Shown here piece after piece: positions 36,183 through 44,135 of a stretch of DNA of 64,000 nt; positions within the stretch are counted from its first letter, which is position 1; every line of letters begins with the position of its first letter. The DNA comes from Nocardia mangyaensis. Lineage in GTDB: Bacteria; Actinomycetota; Actinomycetes; Mycobacteriales; Mycobacteriaceae. A model generated the notes under the pieces. That model was not told where the DNA came from and did not search any database. It worked only from the letters and a program-made list of their open reading frames with translations. Both the position numbers and the translations under genes were made by a program. Location of the stretch: NCBI RefSeq assembly GCF_001886715.1, contig NZ_CP018082.1, positions 6,758,001-6,822,000 of the forward strand, read 5' to 3'.

Positions 36183-36299
36183 CCACCACGGGTTTTCGGC
36201 CGCCTCGCACCCGAAGGGCGAGACGGAACGCCGAAGGCGCAGTATCGTCCTTCGGGTGTGAGGCCCCCAGGGCCGAAAACCCCGCGGCGCCAGCCGCCA
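36183..36299 (+). repeat. Dispersed repeat, copy A (long hairpin form)
   Basis: 117 bases between sigJ and pssA. Outer arms GGGTTTTCGGCC (36190-36201) and GGCCGAAAACCC (36271-36282) are perfect. Inner arms 36204-36217 and 36249-36262 pair with one G-T wobble. It ends with CGCGGCGCCAGCCGCCA (36283-36299), the signature shared by all copies in this window. Confidence 0.8.
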
Positions 36300-36304
36300 A
36301 GGAT

Positions 36305-37186
36305 TCAGTCCTCGCGCGGACGACGTAACCGCAAACGCGCCGATCCGCGAATCGCCGGGCGGCGGATCTGCGGCATCCGGCTCTGCGCACGCCGCTGCGC
36401 CCTGCGCTCGGCGGGCTTGTGCTGCCAGGTCTCCGGGCGGGCCGCGACCCAGCGCGCCGACCGCCACGCGAACGGGATGTGCGCGAGGTAGAGCCCGACC
36501 AGGATCAGCAGCAGCACGATCGGGTAGGTCACCAGGAGCGCGGCGGCCAGCGCCACCAGCACCAGCAGACCGGCGGCGGCCTGCGGGGCCACCGAGACCG
36601 ACTTCATCGCCAGGGTCGGGATGGTGCTCACGCACAGCAGCGCGGCGAAAATGGTCCAGGCGGCGACGAAGGCGAACCCGCCCCACCAGCCGTCGCCGAA
36701 CTGCACTGTCAGCGCGATCGGCACCAACGCGATCAACGCCCCCGCGGGCGCGGGGACACCGACGAAGTACTCGCGCGCCCAGTTCGGGCGGGAATCGTCG
36801 TCGAGCAGGGTGTTGAAGCGGGCCAGGCGCAGCACCAGGCTCACGGCGAACAGCAGGGCCACGATCCAGCCCGCGCTGTTGCCGTCGAGCAGGGTGACGT
36901 AGATGATCAGCGCGGGCGCGACGCCGAAGGAGATGGCGTCCGAGAGCGAGTCCAGTTCGGCGCCCATCTTGCTGGTGGCGTCGAGCATGCGGGCCAGGCG
37001 GCCGTCGAGGGTGTCGAGCACGGCGGCGGCGCCGACCATGGCCAGCGCGATGCCGAGCTCACCGTCGAGACCGAACTTCACCGCCGACAGACCCGCGCAC
37101 AGCGCCAGGATGGTGACGACGCTTGGCAGTAACCGCACCGAGCGGGGGCGCTTGCGGCGCGAGGCGGGGTGCGCCTGGTCGATCAT
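36305..37186 (-). CDS. pssA: CDP-diacylglycerol-serine O-phosphatidyltransferase PssA
   Basis: 293 aa integral membrane enzyme making phosphatidylserine from CDP-diacylglycerol and serine. The CDP-alcohol phosphotransferase motif DG-x2-AR-x8-G-x3-D-x3-D is complete ([20 protein letters not shown] then LDSLSD, residues ~58-83). Six to eight transmembrane helices; the C-terminal ~35 residues are very basic. It overlaps psd by four bases (ATGA), so the next enzyme of the pathway is co-expressed. Same order as M. tuberculosis psd-pssA (Rv0437c-Rv0436c, from memory). Confidence 0.94.
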   Translation of the reverse strand: MIDQAHPASRRKRPRSVRLLPSVVTILALCAGLSAVKFGLDGELGIALAMVGAAAVLDTLDGRLARMLDATSKMGAELDSLSDAISFGVAPALIIYVTLLDGNSAGWIVALLFAVSLVLRLARFNTLLDDDSRPNWAREYFVGVPAPAGALIALVPIALTVQFGDGWWGGFAFVAAWTIFAALLCVSTIPTLAMKSVSVAPQAAAGLLVLVALAAALLVTYPIVLLLILVGLYLAHIPFAWRSARWVAARPETWQHKPAERRAQRRAQSRMPQIRRPAIRGSARLRLRRPRED

Positions 37187-37896
37187 CCCAGCACAGCCAG
37201 CACGGTTTCGGCTCCGATCGTGCGCTGGCCGGGGGCGACCAGCAATTCGGTGCCCGCCGGGAAGTAGGTGTCCACGCGCGAGCCGAACCGGATCAGGCCG
37301 TAGGTGTCACCGATGGTGAGCTGATCGCCGACGCGGGCCTCGCAGATGATGCGCCGGGCCAGCAGGCCCGCGATCTGCACCACGACGACCTGCTTGCCGT
37401 CGGCGGTGTCGATGACCATGCTGGCGCGCTCGTTGGCGTCGCTGGCCTCGGGCAGATCGGCCGAGAGGAACTTGCCGGGCTGATGCAGCACCTCACGCAC
37501 GGTCCCGGACACGGGCACGCGCTGGACGTGCACGTCGAGCACGGTCAGGAAGATGCTGACGCGGGGCAGCGGCCGATCACCGAGTCCGAGCTCGGCGGGT
37601 GGCACCGCGGTGTCGACCAGCGCCACCTCACCGTCGGCGGGCGCGACGACGATGCCGGGCCGGTTCGGCGGCACCCGGTGCGGGTGACGGAAGAAGGTGG
37701 CGCAGGCGGCGGCCGCGGCGAGACCGGCCCGGCGCACCCATTTGTTCCGGCCACCGACGACCGCCACCGCCAACGGCACCGCGACGAACGGCAGGCCGGC
37801 GGGGTGTAGCGGAGGTACAGCGGCCCGCACCAGGTCGACGACATGGCCGACGCCGGTGGTCTCGGGCGTGCCGGGCGGGGTGGGGCGGCGTGCCAC
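37183..37896 (-). CDS. psd: Phosphatidylserine decarboxylase proenzyme Psd
   Basis: 237 aa. Converts phosphatidylserine to phosphatidylethanolamine using a pyruvoyl group made by self-cleavage. The cleavage site is in [13 protein letters not shown]: Ser of FGS becomes the pyruvoyl group. It is the short actinobacterial form, with a hydrophobic segment (residues ~35-70) and then [20 protein letters not shown] and [13 protein letters not shown], both family-typical. The GTG at 37896 has GAGGGAG five bases upstream, better than the GTG at 37935. First gene of the psd-pssA operon. Confidence 0.92.
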   Translation of the reverse strand: MARRPTPPGTPETTGVGHVVDLVRAAVPPLHPAGLPFVAVPLAVAVVGGRNKWVRRAGLAAAAACATFFRHPHRVPPNRPGIVVAPADGEVALVDTAVPPAELGLGDRPLPRVSIFLTVLDVHVQRVPVSGTVREVLHQPGKFLSADLPEASDANERASMVIDTADGKQVVVVQIAGLLARRIICEARVGDQLTIGDTYGLIRFGSRVDTYFPAGTELLVAPGQRTIGAETVLAVLG

Positions 37897-37968
37897 TGGC
37901 TCCCTCTTTCGTGTGACGACAACTCGAGCGATCACACCTTACGGGAACCCCGCCGCTTCCACCGGTGG

Positions 37969-38241
37969 TCAGTGCGTGGCTTTGCGCCCGGTGAACAGCC
38001 TCACCAGGAACAGCAGCACGCAGGCGCCCGCCAGGCAGGTGAAGAAGCTGAATATCCAGCCCGCTCCTTCGACATCCACGCCGAAAAGATTGAGCAGGAA
38101 ACCGCCGAGCAAACCACCGACGATCCCGACGACGATGTTGAGCAGGATGCCCTGCTGCGCGTCGGTCTTCATGAACTTGCTGGCAATCCAGCCTGCGAGG
38201 CCGCCGATGATGATCCAACTGATGATCCCGAGTCCGAGCAT
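37969..38241 (-). CDS. GlsB/YeaQ/YmgE-family small membrane protein
   Basis: 90 aa with three transmembrane helices rich in glycine: LGIISWIIIGGLAGWIASKF, NIVVGIVGGLLGGFLLNLFG and a final helix. This is the transglycosylase-associated/general-stress membrane family; molecular function unknown, often induced by stress. ATG 38241 has GAGGAC upstream. Same strand as psd-pssA, 73 bases upstream of psd. Confidence 0.88.
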   Translation of the reverse strand: MLGLGIISWIIIGGLAGWIASKFMKTDAQQGILLNIVVGIVGGLLGGFLLNLFGVDVEGAGWIFSFFTCLAGACVLLFLVRLFTGRKATH

Positions 38242-38481
38242 GATGTCCTCGATCCCTCGAATGGGTGGGGCTGGCAATCACCTTGCTACCAAGGTATACC
38301 CCGGATCGGTTGTGACAATAGCCACGAACTTTCCGGCGACAGGCGCTAATATGAGGACGCCTCATGTCTGCCCGTTCACATGTTGTCCACACGGGGGTCA
38401 TGGGCGATGAGGGACAGATTTCGATGCTTCAGGTACACCCAGCGGGCGACCGCAGGTTGACAGGTACATAGGAGACGCACC

Positions 38482-39510
38482 ATGGCTGCTCGAATCGCCC
38501 AGACGACCGGGGTGGAGCACACCGCGATCCTCGGATTGGGCGTCTACCGCCCGGCCCGGGTGGTCACCAACGACGAGATCGCGGGCCCGATCGACTCGAG
38601 CGACGAGTGGATTCGCACCCGATCCGGGATCAGGACACGACACTTCGCCTCCGCCGAGGAAACCGTGCAGAGCATGAGCGTGGCCGCGGCGCGCGACGCG
38701 ATGGCCGCGGCGGGCGTCGCCGCCGACCAGGTCGACTGCGTCATCGTCGCGACCTCGACCCACCTGCTGCTCACCCCGGCGATCGGGCCGCGCATCGCCA
38801 CCGATCTCGACATGACCGGCGCCGCCGCCTTCGACATCTCGGCGGGCTGCGCCGGGTTCTGTCACGCGCTGGCGATGGCCTCGGATCTGGTCCGCGCGGG
38901 CACCTCGCACCACGCACTGGTGATCGGCGTCGAGAAACTCACCGACACACTGGATTTCACCGACCGGTCGACAGCGTTCCTGTTCGGTGACGGCGCGGGC
39001 GCGGTGATCGTCGGCCCGGCCGAGGAGCAGGGCATCGGCCCGACCGTGTGGGGTTCGGACGGCACACAGCACCACGCCATCCGCCAGACCAAGGACTGGA
39101 TGGAGTTCTTCACCGAGATCGAGGAGAAGGGCACCGACGCGGTGCGGCCCTACCTCACGATGGAGGGCACCGCGGTGTTCCGGTGGGCGGCGCACTCACT
39201 GGAGAAGGTCTGCCGGGAGGCGATCGACCGTGCCGGGCTCACCACCGACGATCTGAACGCGATGATCCCGCACCAGGCCAACGGCCGAATCATCGAGATC
39301 ATGAGCCGGGTGCTGAAACTGCCCGCGGACTGCGCGCTGGCCAATGACATCGAGGAGACCGGCAACACCTCGGCCGCTTCGGTCCCGCTGGCCATGGAGG
39401 CGCTGCTGCGCAAGGGCGAGTCCGAGCCGGGGGACGCCGCACTGCTGATCGCCTTCGGCGCCGGGCTGTCCTACGCCGCGCAGGTCGTCACCCTGCCCGC
39501 CTGGCGGTAG
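38482..39510 (+). CDS. Beta-ketoacyl-ACP synthase III family protein (FabH-like)
   Basis: 342 aa thiolase-fold enzyme. The KASIII triad is complete: Cys in DISAGCAGF (residue ~118), His in MIPHQANGRIIEI and Asn in IEETGNTSAAS. FabH starts fatty-acid synthesis by condensing acyl-CoA with malonyl-ACP. No other fatty-acid genes are adjacent, so a role in a specialised lipid or polyketide starter step is also possible. ATG 38482 follows AGGAGAC. A ~200-base leader region precedes it, and a hairpin (39533-39560) follows. Confidence 0.9.
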   Translation: MAARIAQTTGVEHTAILGLGVYRPARVVTNDEIAGPIDSSDEWIRTRSGIRTRHFASAEETVQSMSVAAARDAMAAAGVAADQVDCVIVATSTHLLLTPAIGPRIATDLDMTGAAAFDISAGCAGFCHALAMASDLVRAGTSHHALVIGVEKLTDTLDFTDRSTAFLFGDGAGAVIVGPAEEQGIGPTVWGSDGTQHHAIRQTKDWMEFFTEIEEKGTDAVRPYLTMEGTAVFRWAAHSLEKVCREAIDRAGLTTDDLNAMIPHQANGRIIEIMSRVLKLPADCALANDIEETGNTSAASVPLAMEALLRKGESEPGDAALLIAFGAGLSYAAQVVTLPAWR

Positions 39511-39532
39511 CTCAGCAACTCCCGTTCGCCCG

Positions 39533-39560
39533 GGGCGGCCCGCACTGGAGCAGGCCGCCC
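39533..39560 (+). terminator. Probable terminator after the KASIII gene
   Basis: 8-base-pair GC stem GGGCGGCC/GGCCGCCC (arms 39533-39540, 39553-39560), 12-base loop, 22 bases after the stop; no T-run. Confidence 0.55.
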
Positions 39561-39684
39561 ACGGTGGGCTCGCCGTGTCCACCCTGTCCCGCTTGCACCA
39601 TCCGCTAGCCGCTGGCAAACTCTTCGCTATCGTCGCTGACCGAAGACGCTCAGCCACCAAGTCGTCAACCCGAGGTGATCGGCC

Positions 39685-39873
39685 GTGAAACTGCGCTCAT
39701 TCCTGCCACGCAGGCACATCAACGAGGTCCCGCTGCTGCCCACCATCGAGCCGGACGAGAGCTTCCCCCGCAACGCGTTCGCCCCGCGCACCACCGAACT
39801 CAAACGCGACGAACGCCTCGAACGCCTGCTCACCCCCACCGAGCTCGACCTGGTCCTGCACCAGCAACTCTGA
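39685..39873 (+). CDS. Small uncharacterised protein, 62 aa
   Basis: GTG start at 39685 with GAGG ~10 bases upstream. The product is hydrophilic (KLRSFLPRRHINEVPLLPTI, then many Arg/Glu and LTPTELDLVLHQQL). Third codon positions are almost all G or C, as in genuine genes here. No domain recognised. It sits just upstream of repeat copy B and the RR-reductase gene on the same strand; a functional link to that module is possible but unproven. Confidence 0.6.
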   Translation: MKLRSFLPRRHINEVPLLPTIEPDESFPRNAFAPRTTELKRDERLERLLTPTELDLVLHQQL

Positions 39874-39889
39874 ACACCCCCGCCGACCA

Positions 39890-39943
39890 CCACCACGGGT
39901 TTTGAGGCCCACAGGGCCGAAAACCCCGCGGCGCCAGCCGCCA
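39890..39943 (+). repeat. Dispersed repeat, copy B (internally deleted form of A)
   Basis: CCACCACGGGTTTT (39890-39903) is joined directly to the 40-base right end of copy A; 39904-39943 matches 36260-36299 at 39 of 40 bases. The hairpin interior of A is absent. It lies 17 bases after the 62-aa gene and 21 bases before the next start. Confidence 0.8.
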
Positions 39944-39964
39944 CAAGCAGGGGATACTCGACAC

Positions 39965-41632
39965 GTGAGCACTCCCGCGGTAACCAAACCGGCCATTCTG
40001 AGCGTTGACGACGATCCCGGTGTGTCCCGGGCGGTGGTGCGTGACCTGCGCCGCCGCTACGGCGCCGACTACCGGATCCTGCGCGCCGATTCGGGGCAAC
40101 AGGCACTGGAGGCGCTGCGGGAGCTGAAGCTGCGCGGGCAGCCGGTCGCGGTGCTGATCGCCGATTACCGGATGCCCGGGATGGACGGCATCGAATTCCT
40201 CGAGCAGGCGATGGACCTGCACCCCTACGCGCGGCGCGTACTGCTGACCGCCTACGCCGACACCAATGCCGCGATCGAGGCGATCAATGTCATCGACCTC
40301 GACCACTACCTGCTCAAGCCCTGGGATCCGCCGGAAGAGAAGCTCTACCCGGTGCTCGACGGGCTGCTCGACGCCTGGCGCAGCGCCGAACATCGGCCGG
40401 TGCACGAGACCAAGGTCGTCGGCGATCGGTGGTCCCCGCGCTCCTCGCAGGTGCGCGAATTCCTGGCCCGCAATCAGCTGCCGTATCGCTGGTATCCGGT
40501 CGACGAACCCGAGGGCACCCGGCTGCTCGAAGCCGCGGGCGCCGATCCGACCACCTGCCCGGTGGTGATCACCGCCGAGGGCGCCGCGCTGATCCAGCCC
40601 TCCGACAGCGAACTGGCCGAGAACGTGGGCCTCACCGTGCAGCCCAGCGGCGACTTCTACGACCTGATCGTGGTCGGCGGCGGACCGGCTGGGCTCGGCG
40701 CGGCGGTGTACGGCGCGTCCGAGGGCCTGCGCACGGTGCTGGTGGAGCGCACCGCGACCGGCGGCCAGGCCGGGCAGAGCTCGCGGATCGAGAACTATCT
40801 GGGCTTCCCCGACGGGCTGTCGGGTTCGCAACTGGCCGACCGGGCCCGGCGGCAGGCCACCAAATTCGGCGCGGAGATCATCACGACCCGCGATGTGGTC
40901 GGGCTCGAGATCAACGGGTCGGCGCGCACGGTGCGCTTCGCCGACGGCGGTCGACTGTGCGCGCACACGGTGCTCATCGCGACCGGTGTCGACTATCGCC
41001 GGCACAACGCGCCGGGAGTCGACGAATTCACCGGGCGCGGTGTGTACTACGGCTCGGCGATGACCGAGGCGGCCGAGTGCGCCGAGCAGGAGGTCTACAT
41101 CGTCGGCGGGGCCAACTCCGCCGGGCAGGCGGCGGTGTTCTTGTCCCGCAACGCCCGTCGCGTACACCTGGTGGTTCGTGGCGACTCGCTGGAGAAGTCC
41201 ATGTCGCACTATCTGATCCAGCAGATCGCGCAGATCTCGAACATCGTCGTGCACACCGAGACCGAGGTGGCCGGCGTCGACGGTGACGATCACCTGGAGC
41301 GAATCGTGCTGCGCGACAACCGCACCGGCGCCGAGGACAAGGTCGACGCCCAGCGGTTGTTCCTGTTCATCGGCGCGGCACCGCAGACCGGCTGGCTCGA
41401 CGGCGTCGTCATCCGCGACGCGGCGGGCTATGTGCTCGCCGGGCCCGACCTGATGGTCGATGGCGCGCGTCCACCGGGCTGGGAGCTGCCGCGGCCACCG
41501 CACCACCTGGAGACCAGCGTGCCCGGAGTGTTCGTCGCCGGCGATGTGCACGCCGACTCCGCCAAGCGGGTGGCCTCCGCCGTCGGCGAAGGCGCGATGG
41601 CCGTGATGCTCGTCCACCGGTATCTGGCATGA
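39965..41632 (+). CDS. Response-regulator receiver fused to thioredoxin-reductase-like flavoprotein
   Basis: 555 aa. Residues ~10-130: CheY-like receiver (LSVDDDPG acidic pocket; phospho-acceptor Asp67 in LIADYRMPGMDG; Lys in YLLKPWD). Residues ~140-220: a thioredoxin-like linker (NQLPYRWYPVD). Residues ~230-555: FAD/NAD(P) reductase (GGGPAGLGAAVYGASEG, TGGQAGQSSRIENYLGFP, YIVGGANSAGQAAVFLS, GVFVAGDVHADSAKRVASAV). The redox CATC of TrxB is replaced near residue 362 (YYGSAMTEAAEC), so it cannot act as a normal thioredoxin reductase. GTG start. Upstream of the kinase gene by 82 bases. Confidence 0.9.
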   Translation: MSTPAVTKPAILSVDDDPGVSRAVVRDLRRRYGADYRILRADSGQQALEALRELKLRGQPVAVLIADYRMPGMDGIEFLEQAMDLHPYARRVLLTAYADTNAAIEAINVIDLDHYLLKPWDPPEEKLYPVLDGLLDAWRSAEHRPVHETKVVGDRWSPRSSQVREFLARNQLPYRWYPVDEPEGTRLLEAAGADPTTCPVVITAEGAALIQPSDSELAENVGLTVQPSGDFYDLIVVGGGPAGLGAAVYGASEGLRTVLVERTATGGQAGQSSRIENYLGFPDGLSGSQLADRARRQATKFGAEIITTRDVVGLEINGSARTVRFADGGRLCAHTVLIATGVDYRRHNAPGVDEFTGRGVYYGSAMTEAAECAEQEVYIVGGANSAGQAAVFLSRNARRVHLVVRGDSLEKSMSHYLIQQIAQISNIVVHTETEVAGVDGDDHLERIVLRDNRTGAEDKVDAQRLFLFIGAAPQTGWLDGVVIRDAAGYVLAGPDLMVDGARPPGWELPRPPHHLETSVPGVFVAGDVHADSAKRVASAVGEGAMAVMLVHRYLA

Positions 41633-41714
41633 GCGGTCAGCGGCCGGAGGCGGTAGCGGAGCGTAACCACGCAGGCCCCCGATCATGCCCACCGGCACCG
41701 CCCAGGAGGCGACG

Positions 41715-43163
41715 ATGACCGACCACGCGCTGATCTGCGATCCCGACGAATTGCGGACGCTGTTCCTGTTCGAGAAGCTCGACGACGACCAGCTGGCCGA
41801 ACTGTGCGCCGCGGGCCACATCGAGTACCTCGAGCCGGGGCTGGCGTACCGCGAGGGCGAACCGGCGACCTGCTTCTACGTGCTGATCGATGGTGAGGTG
41901 CGGCTGACAAAGCTCTCCGGTGGCACCGAGATCGAGATCAACCGCACCGACCAGCGCGGGGTGTACGCGGGCGCCTGGATGGCCTACCTGGGCGACAAGG
42001 TGAGCCAGGACTATCCCGGCTCGATGTACGTGCAGCGACGCTCCCGGTTCCTCGTGCTGCGGGCCGCCGATTTCGGGCGCATGGTCAAGCACTGGTTCCC
42101 GATGGCGGTGCATCTGCTCGAAGGCGCCTTCTACGGTGGGCAGCGGTCGAGTCAGCGCATCGCCGAACGGGAACGGCTGCTCGCGCTCGGCTCGCTGTCG
42201 GCCGGGCTCACCCACGAGCTCAACAATCCGGCCGCCGCCGCGGTCCGCGCCACCGCGGGGTTGCGCGAACGGGTCGCGGGGATGCGGCACAAACTCAAGA
42301 TGATGGCCGAGGGCAAGTTCTCGCCCGAGGCGCTGGTGAAACTGATCGAGTTGCAGGAGCAGGCGGCCGAGCAGGTCGCCAAGGCACCCGATCTCACCCC
42401 GCTCGAGGCCGCCGATCGGGAGGACGCGCTGGCCGACTGGTTCGACGACCACGGCATCGCCGACGGCTGGAACCTGGCCCCGACCTTCGTGCAGGCGGGG
42501 CTGGACCTCGACTGGCTCGACGGCGTGCACGCGACGCTGGAAGCCTGCCAGGCCCAGGTCTTCGAGGGCGCGATCCGCTGGCTGAACTACACCATCGAGA
42601 CCGAGCTGCTGATGAACGAGGTGGCCGACTCGACCACCCGCATCTCCACGCTGGTCGTCGCGGCCAAACAGTATTCGCAGATGGACCGCGCCCCCTACCA
42701 GGTCGTCGACCTGCACGAACTGCTCGACTCGACGCTGGTGATGCTCAACCGCAAGCTCGGCGACGGCGTGCGGGTCGTGAAGGACTACGACCGCACGCTG
42801 CCGCCGGTCCCCTGCTTCGCCGCCGAGCTCAACCAGGTGTGGACCAATCTGATCGACAACGCCGTCTACGCCATGGGCGGCGCGGGCACGTTGACCGTGC
42901 GCACGTATCAGGAGAACGACTGCGCCGTCGTCGAGATCGGCGACACCGGCCCCGGCATCGCCCCCGAGGCCAAGGGCCGGATCTTCGAACCGTTCTTCAC
43001 CACCAAGCCGGTCGGCGACGGCACCGGCCTCGGCCTCGACATCTCTTTCCGCATCGTGGTGAACAAGCACGAGGGCGACATCCGGGTCGAATCCGAACCC
43101 GGCGACACGCGCTTCATCGTCCGCCTCCCGTTGGAGCCGACGGTGGACACTGACCAGCAGTAG
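41715..43163 (+). CDS. Sensor histidine kinase with N-terminal cyclic-nucleotide-binding domain
   Basis: 482 aa, no transmembrane helix. Residues ~10-130: cNMP-binding fold (FEKLDDDQLAELCAAGHIEY, CFYVLIDGEVRLTKL). Phospho-acceptor His167 in GLTHELNNPAAA. Residues ~370-478: HATPase with N box (NQVWTNLIDNAVYAM), G1 (IGDTGPGIAPEA) and G2 (GDGTGLGLDI). A long helical insertion separates H-box and ATPase. It probably phosphorylates the receiver domain encoded just upstream. ATG 41715 with GGAGG ~6 bases upstream. Ligand of the cNMP domain unknown. Confidence 0.9.
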   Translation: MTDHALICDPDELRTLFLFEKLDDDQLAELCAAGHIEYLEPGLAYREGEPATCFYVLIDGEVRLTKLSGGTEIEINRTDQRGVYAGAWMAYLGDKVSQDYPGSMYVQRRSRFLVLRAADFGRMVKHWFPMAVHLLEGAFYGGQRSSQRIAERERLLALGSLSAGLTHELNNPAAAAVRATAGLRERVAGMRHKLKMMAEGKFSPEALVKLIELQEQAAEQVAKAPDLTPLEAADREDALADWFDDHGIADGWNLAPTFVQAGLDLDWLDGVHATLEACQAQVFEGAIRWLNYTIETELLMNEVADSTTRISTLVVAAKQYSQMDRAPYQVVDLHELLDSTLVMLNRKLGDGVRVVKDYDRTLPPVPCFAAELNQVWTNLIDNAVYAMGGAGTLTVRTYQENDCAVVEIGDTGPGIAPEAKGRIFEPFFTTKPVGDGTGLGLDISFRIVVNKHEGDIRVESEPGDTRFIVRLPLEPTVDTDQQ

Positions 43164-43173
43164 AACAACGATC

Positions 43174-43280
43174 GGTTCTCGGCCGCCTCGATCCGGACTG
43201 ACCAGAGGGTGCGGCGAAGGAGTACCCGGCGGGAGGGAAGATCGAGGGAACAGGCCGAGAACCCGCGGCGCCAGCCGCCA
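43174..43280 (+). repeat. Dispersed repeat, copy C (full length)
   Basis: 107 bases. Terminal arms GGTTCTCGGCC (43174-43184) and GGCCGAGAACC (43253-43263), then CGCGGCGCCAGCCGCCA. Its reverse complement matches copy D (59005-59111) at 103 of 107 positions without gaps. It forms most of the interval before the zinc-finger gene. Confidence 0.9.
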
Positions 43281-43301
43281 TGACTACGGAGGTCAGTGAA
43301 G

Positions 43302-43655
43302 ATGGCTGAGGAGATCGCGGGGATCGAACCGAGCGTGCCGCCCAGCGGGCCCGGTTGTGTGGAGTGCGACGCGAGCGGCGGCTGGTGGGTGCACCTGCGC
43401 CGCTGCGCCGAATGCGGGCACATCGGGTGCTGTGACAGTTCGCCCAGTCAGCACGCGACCAAGCATTTCGGCAGCACCGGGCACCCGTTCACGCAGAGCT
43501 ACGAACCGGGCGAGGATTGGTTCTGGAACTTCGCCACCGGCGAGATGTACAGCGGCGGGCCCGCGCTCGCGCCGCCGACCAGTCATCCGGCCGACCAGCC
43601 CGTACCGGGCCCGGCCGACCGGGTGCCCGCCGACTGGCAGTCACTCATCCACTGA
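43302..43655 (+). CDS. UBP-type zinc-finger protein
   Basis: 117 aa. One ZnF-UBP domain with ligands Cys19/Cys22, Cys35/Cys38, Cys43 and His51, His55, His61 (C-x2-C, C-x2-C, HATKHF, GHPF). In eukaryotes this domain binds the free C-terminus of ubiquitin; here the partner is unknown. The C-terminal ~35 residues are proline-rich and disordered. It follows the kinase gene by 139 bases, most of them repeat copy C, and is probably the third member of the module. ATG 43302 has GGAGG nine bases upstream; GTG 43296 is an alternative. Confidence 0.9.
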   Translation: MAEEIAGIEPSVPPSGPGCVECDASGGWWVHLRRCAECGHIGCCDSSPSQHATKHFGSTGHPFTQSYEPGEDWFWNFATGEMYSGGPALAPPTSHPADQPVPGPADRVPADWQSLIH

Positions 43656-43656
43656 G

Positions 43657-44034
43657 CTACGCGCCGATCCCGATCGCCTCGGCGACGGTCCTGTCCGCGT
43701 AGCCCGGCGCGAGGCACACCAGCTTGGCGGTACCGAGCGCCACATTCGGACTGCCCTCGAACTGACTGCCCGGATTGTCGGCCAAGATCTGTTCGATCGC
43801 CCGCTTCTCGCCGTCGGAGTCCAATGCCCGGAACTCGGTGCAGGTGATCGCCGAGCCGGCGGCGGCCGCGGTGGTCGGCGCCGCCGTGGCCGTCGCGGCC
43901 GTCGCGATCGCGCTCGAGGTCGGCGTGCCCTTGCGCAGCCCGCTCGCTTCGGCGGACTCGTCGCCGGAACCGCATCCGGCCAGCGCCAGGGTGAGCGTCC
44001 CGGTGGCCAGGACGACGAGGGAGATTCGGTTCAT
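43657..44034 (-). CDS. Small lipoprotein of unknown function
   Basis: 125 aa. Lipoprotein signal (VVLATGTLTLALAGCGSG, lipobox LAGC with Cys at residue ~20), an Ala/Thr-rich linker, then a ~65-residue domain with two cysteines (ITCTEFRALD and KLVCLAPG) likely disulfide-bonded. The domain is vaguely like HdeA-type small periplasmic chaperones but I cannot assign it. ATG 44034 follows GGGGAAAA. Convergent with the UBP gene, divergent from the ATPase gene. Confidence 0.72.
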   Translation of the reverse strand: MNRISLVVLATGTLTLALAGCGSGDESAEASGLRKGTPTSSAIATAATATAAPTTAAAAGSAITCTEFRALDSDGEKRAIEQILADNPGSQFEGSPNVALGTAKLVCLAPGYADRTVAEAIGIGA

Positions 44035-44135
44035 CTGCTGTTTTCCCCGGTGGATCGCGGCGCCGGCACCTCCGGCGCGTCCGGGGCAGCCTACCGAGTC
44101 CGGTCGGCTCGGCGCGGACACGGCAGAATGGCACA

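Noticed and set aside
38351..38410. A 19-codon cysteine-containing mini-ORF before the KASIII gene
   Set aside because: It begins at an ATG next to a -10-like TAATAT, but has no ribosome site or supporting context; it was too weak to list.
39830..41821. A 663-codon open frame on the minus strand
   Set aside because: Antisense to the receiver-reductase fusion gene, with no domain and shadow-like composition.
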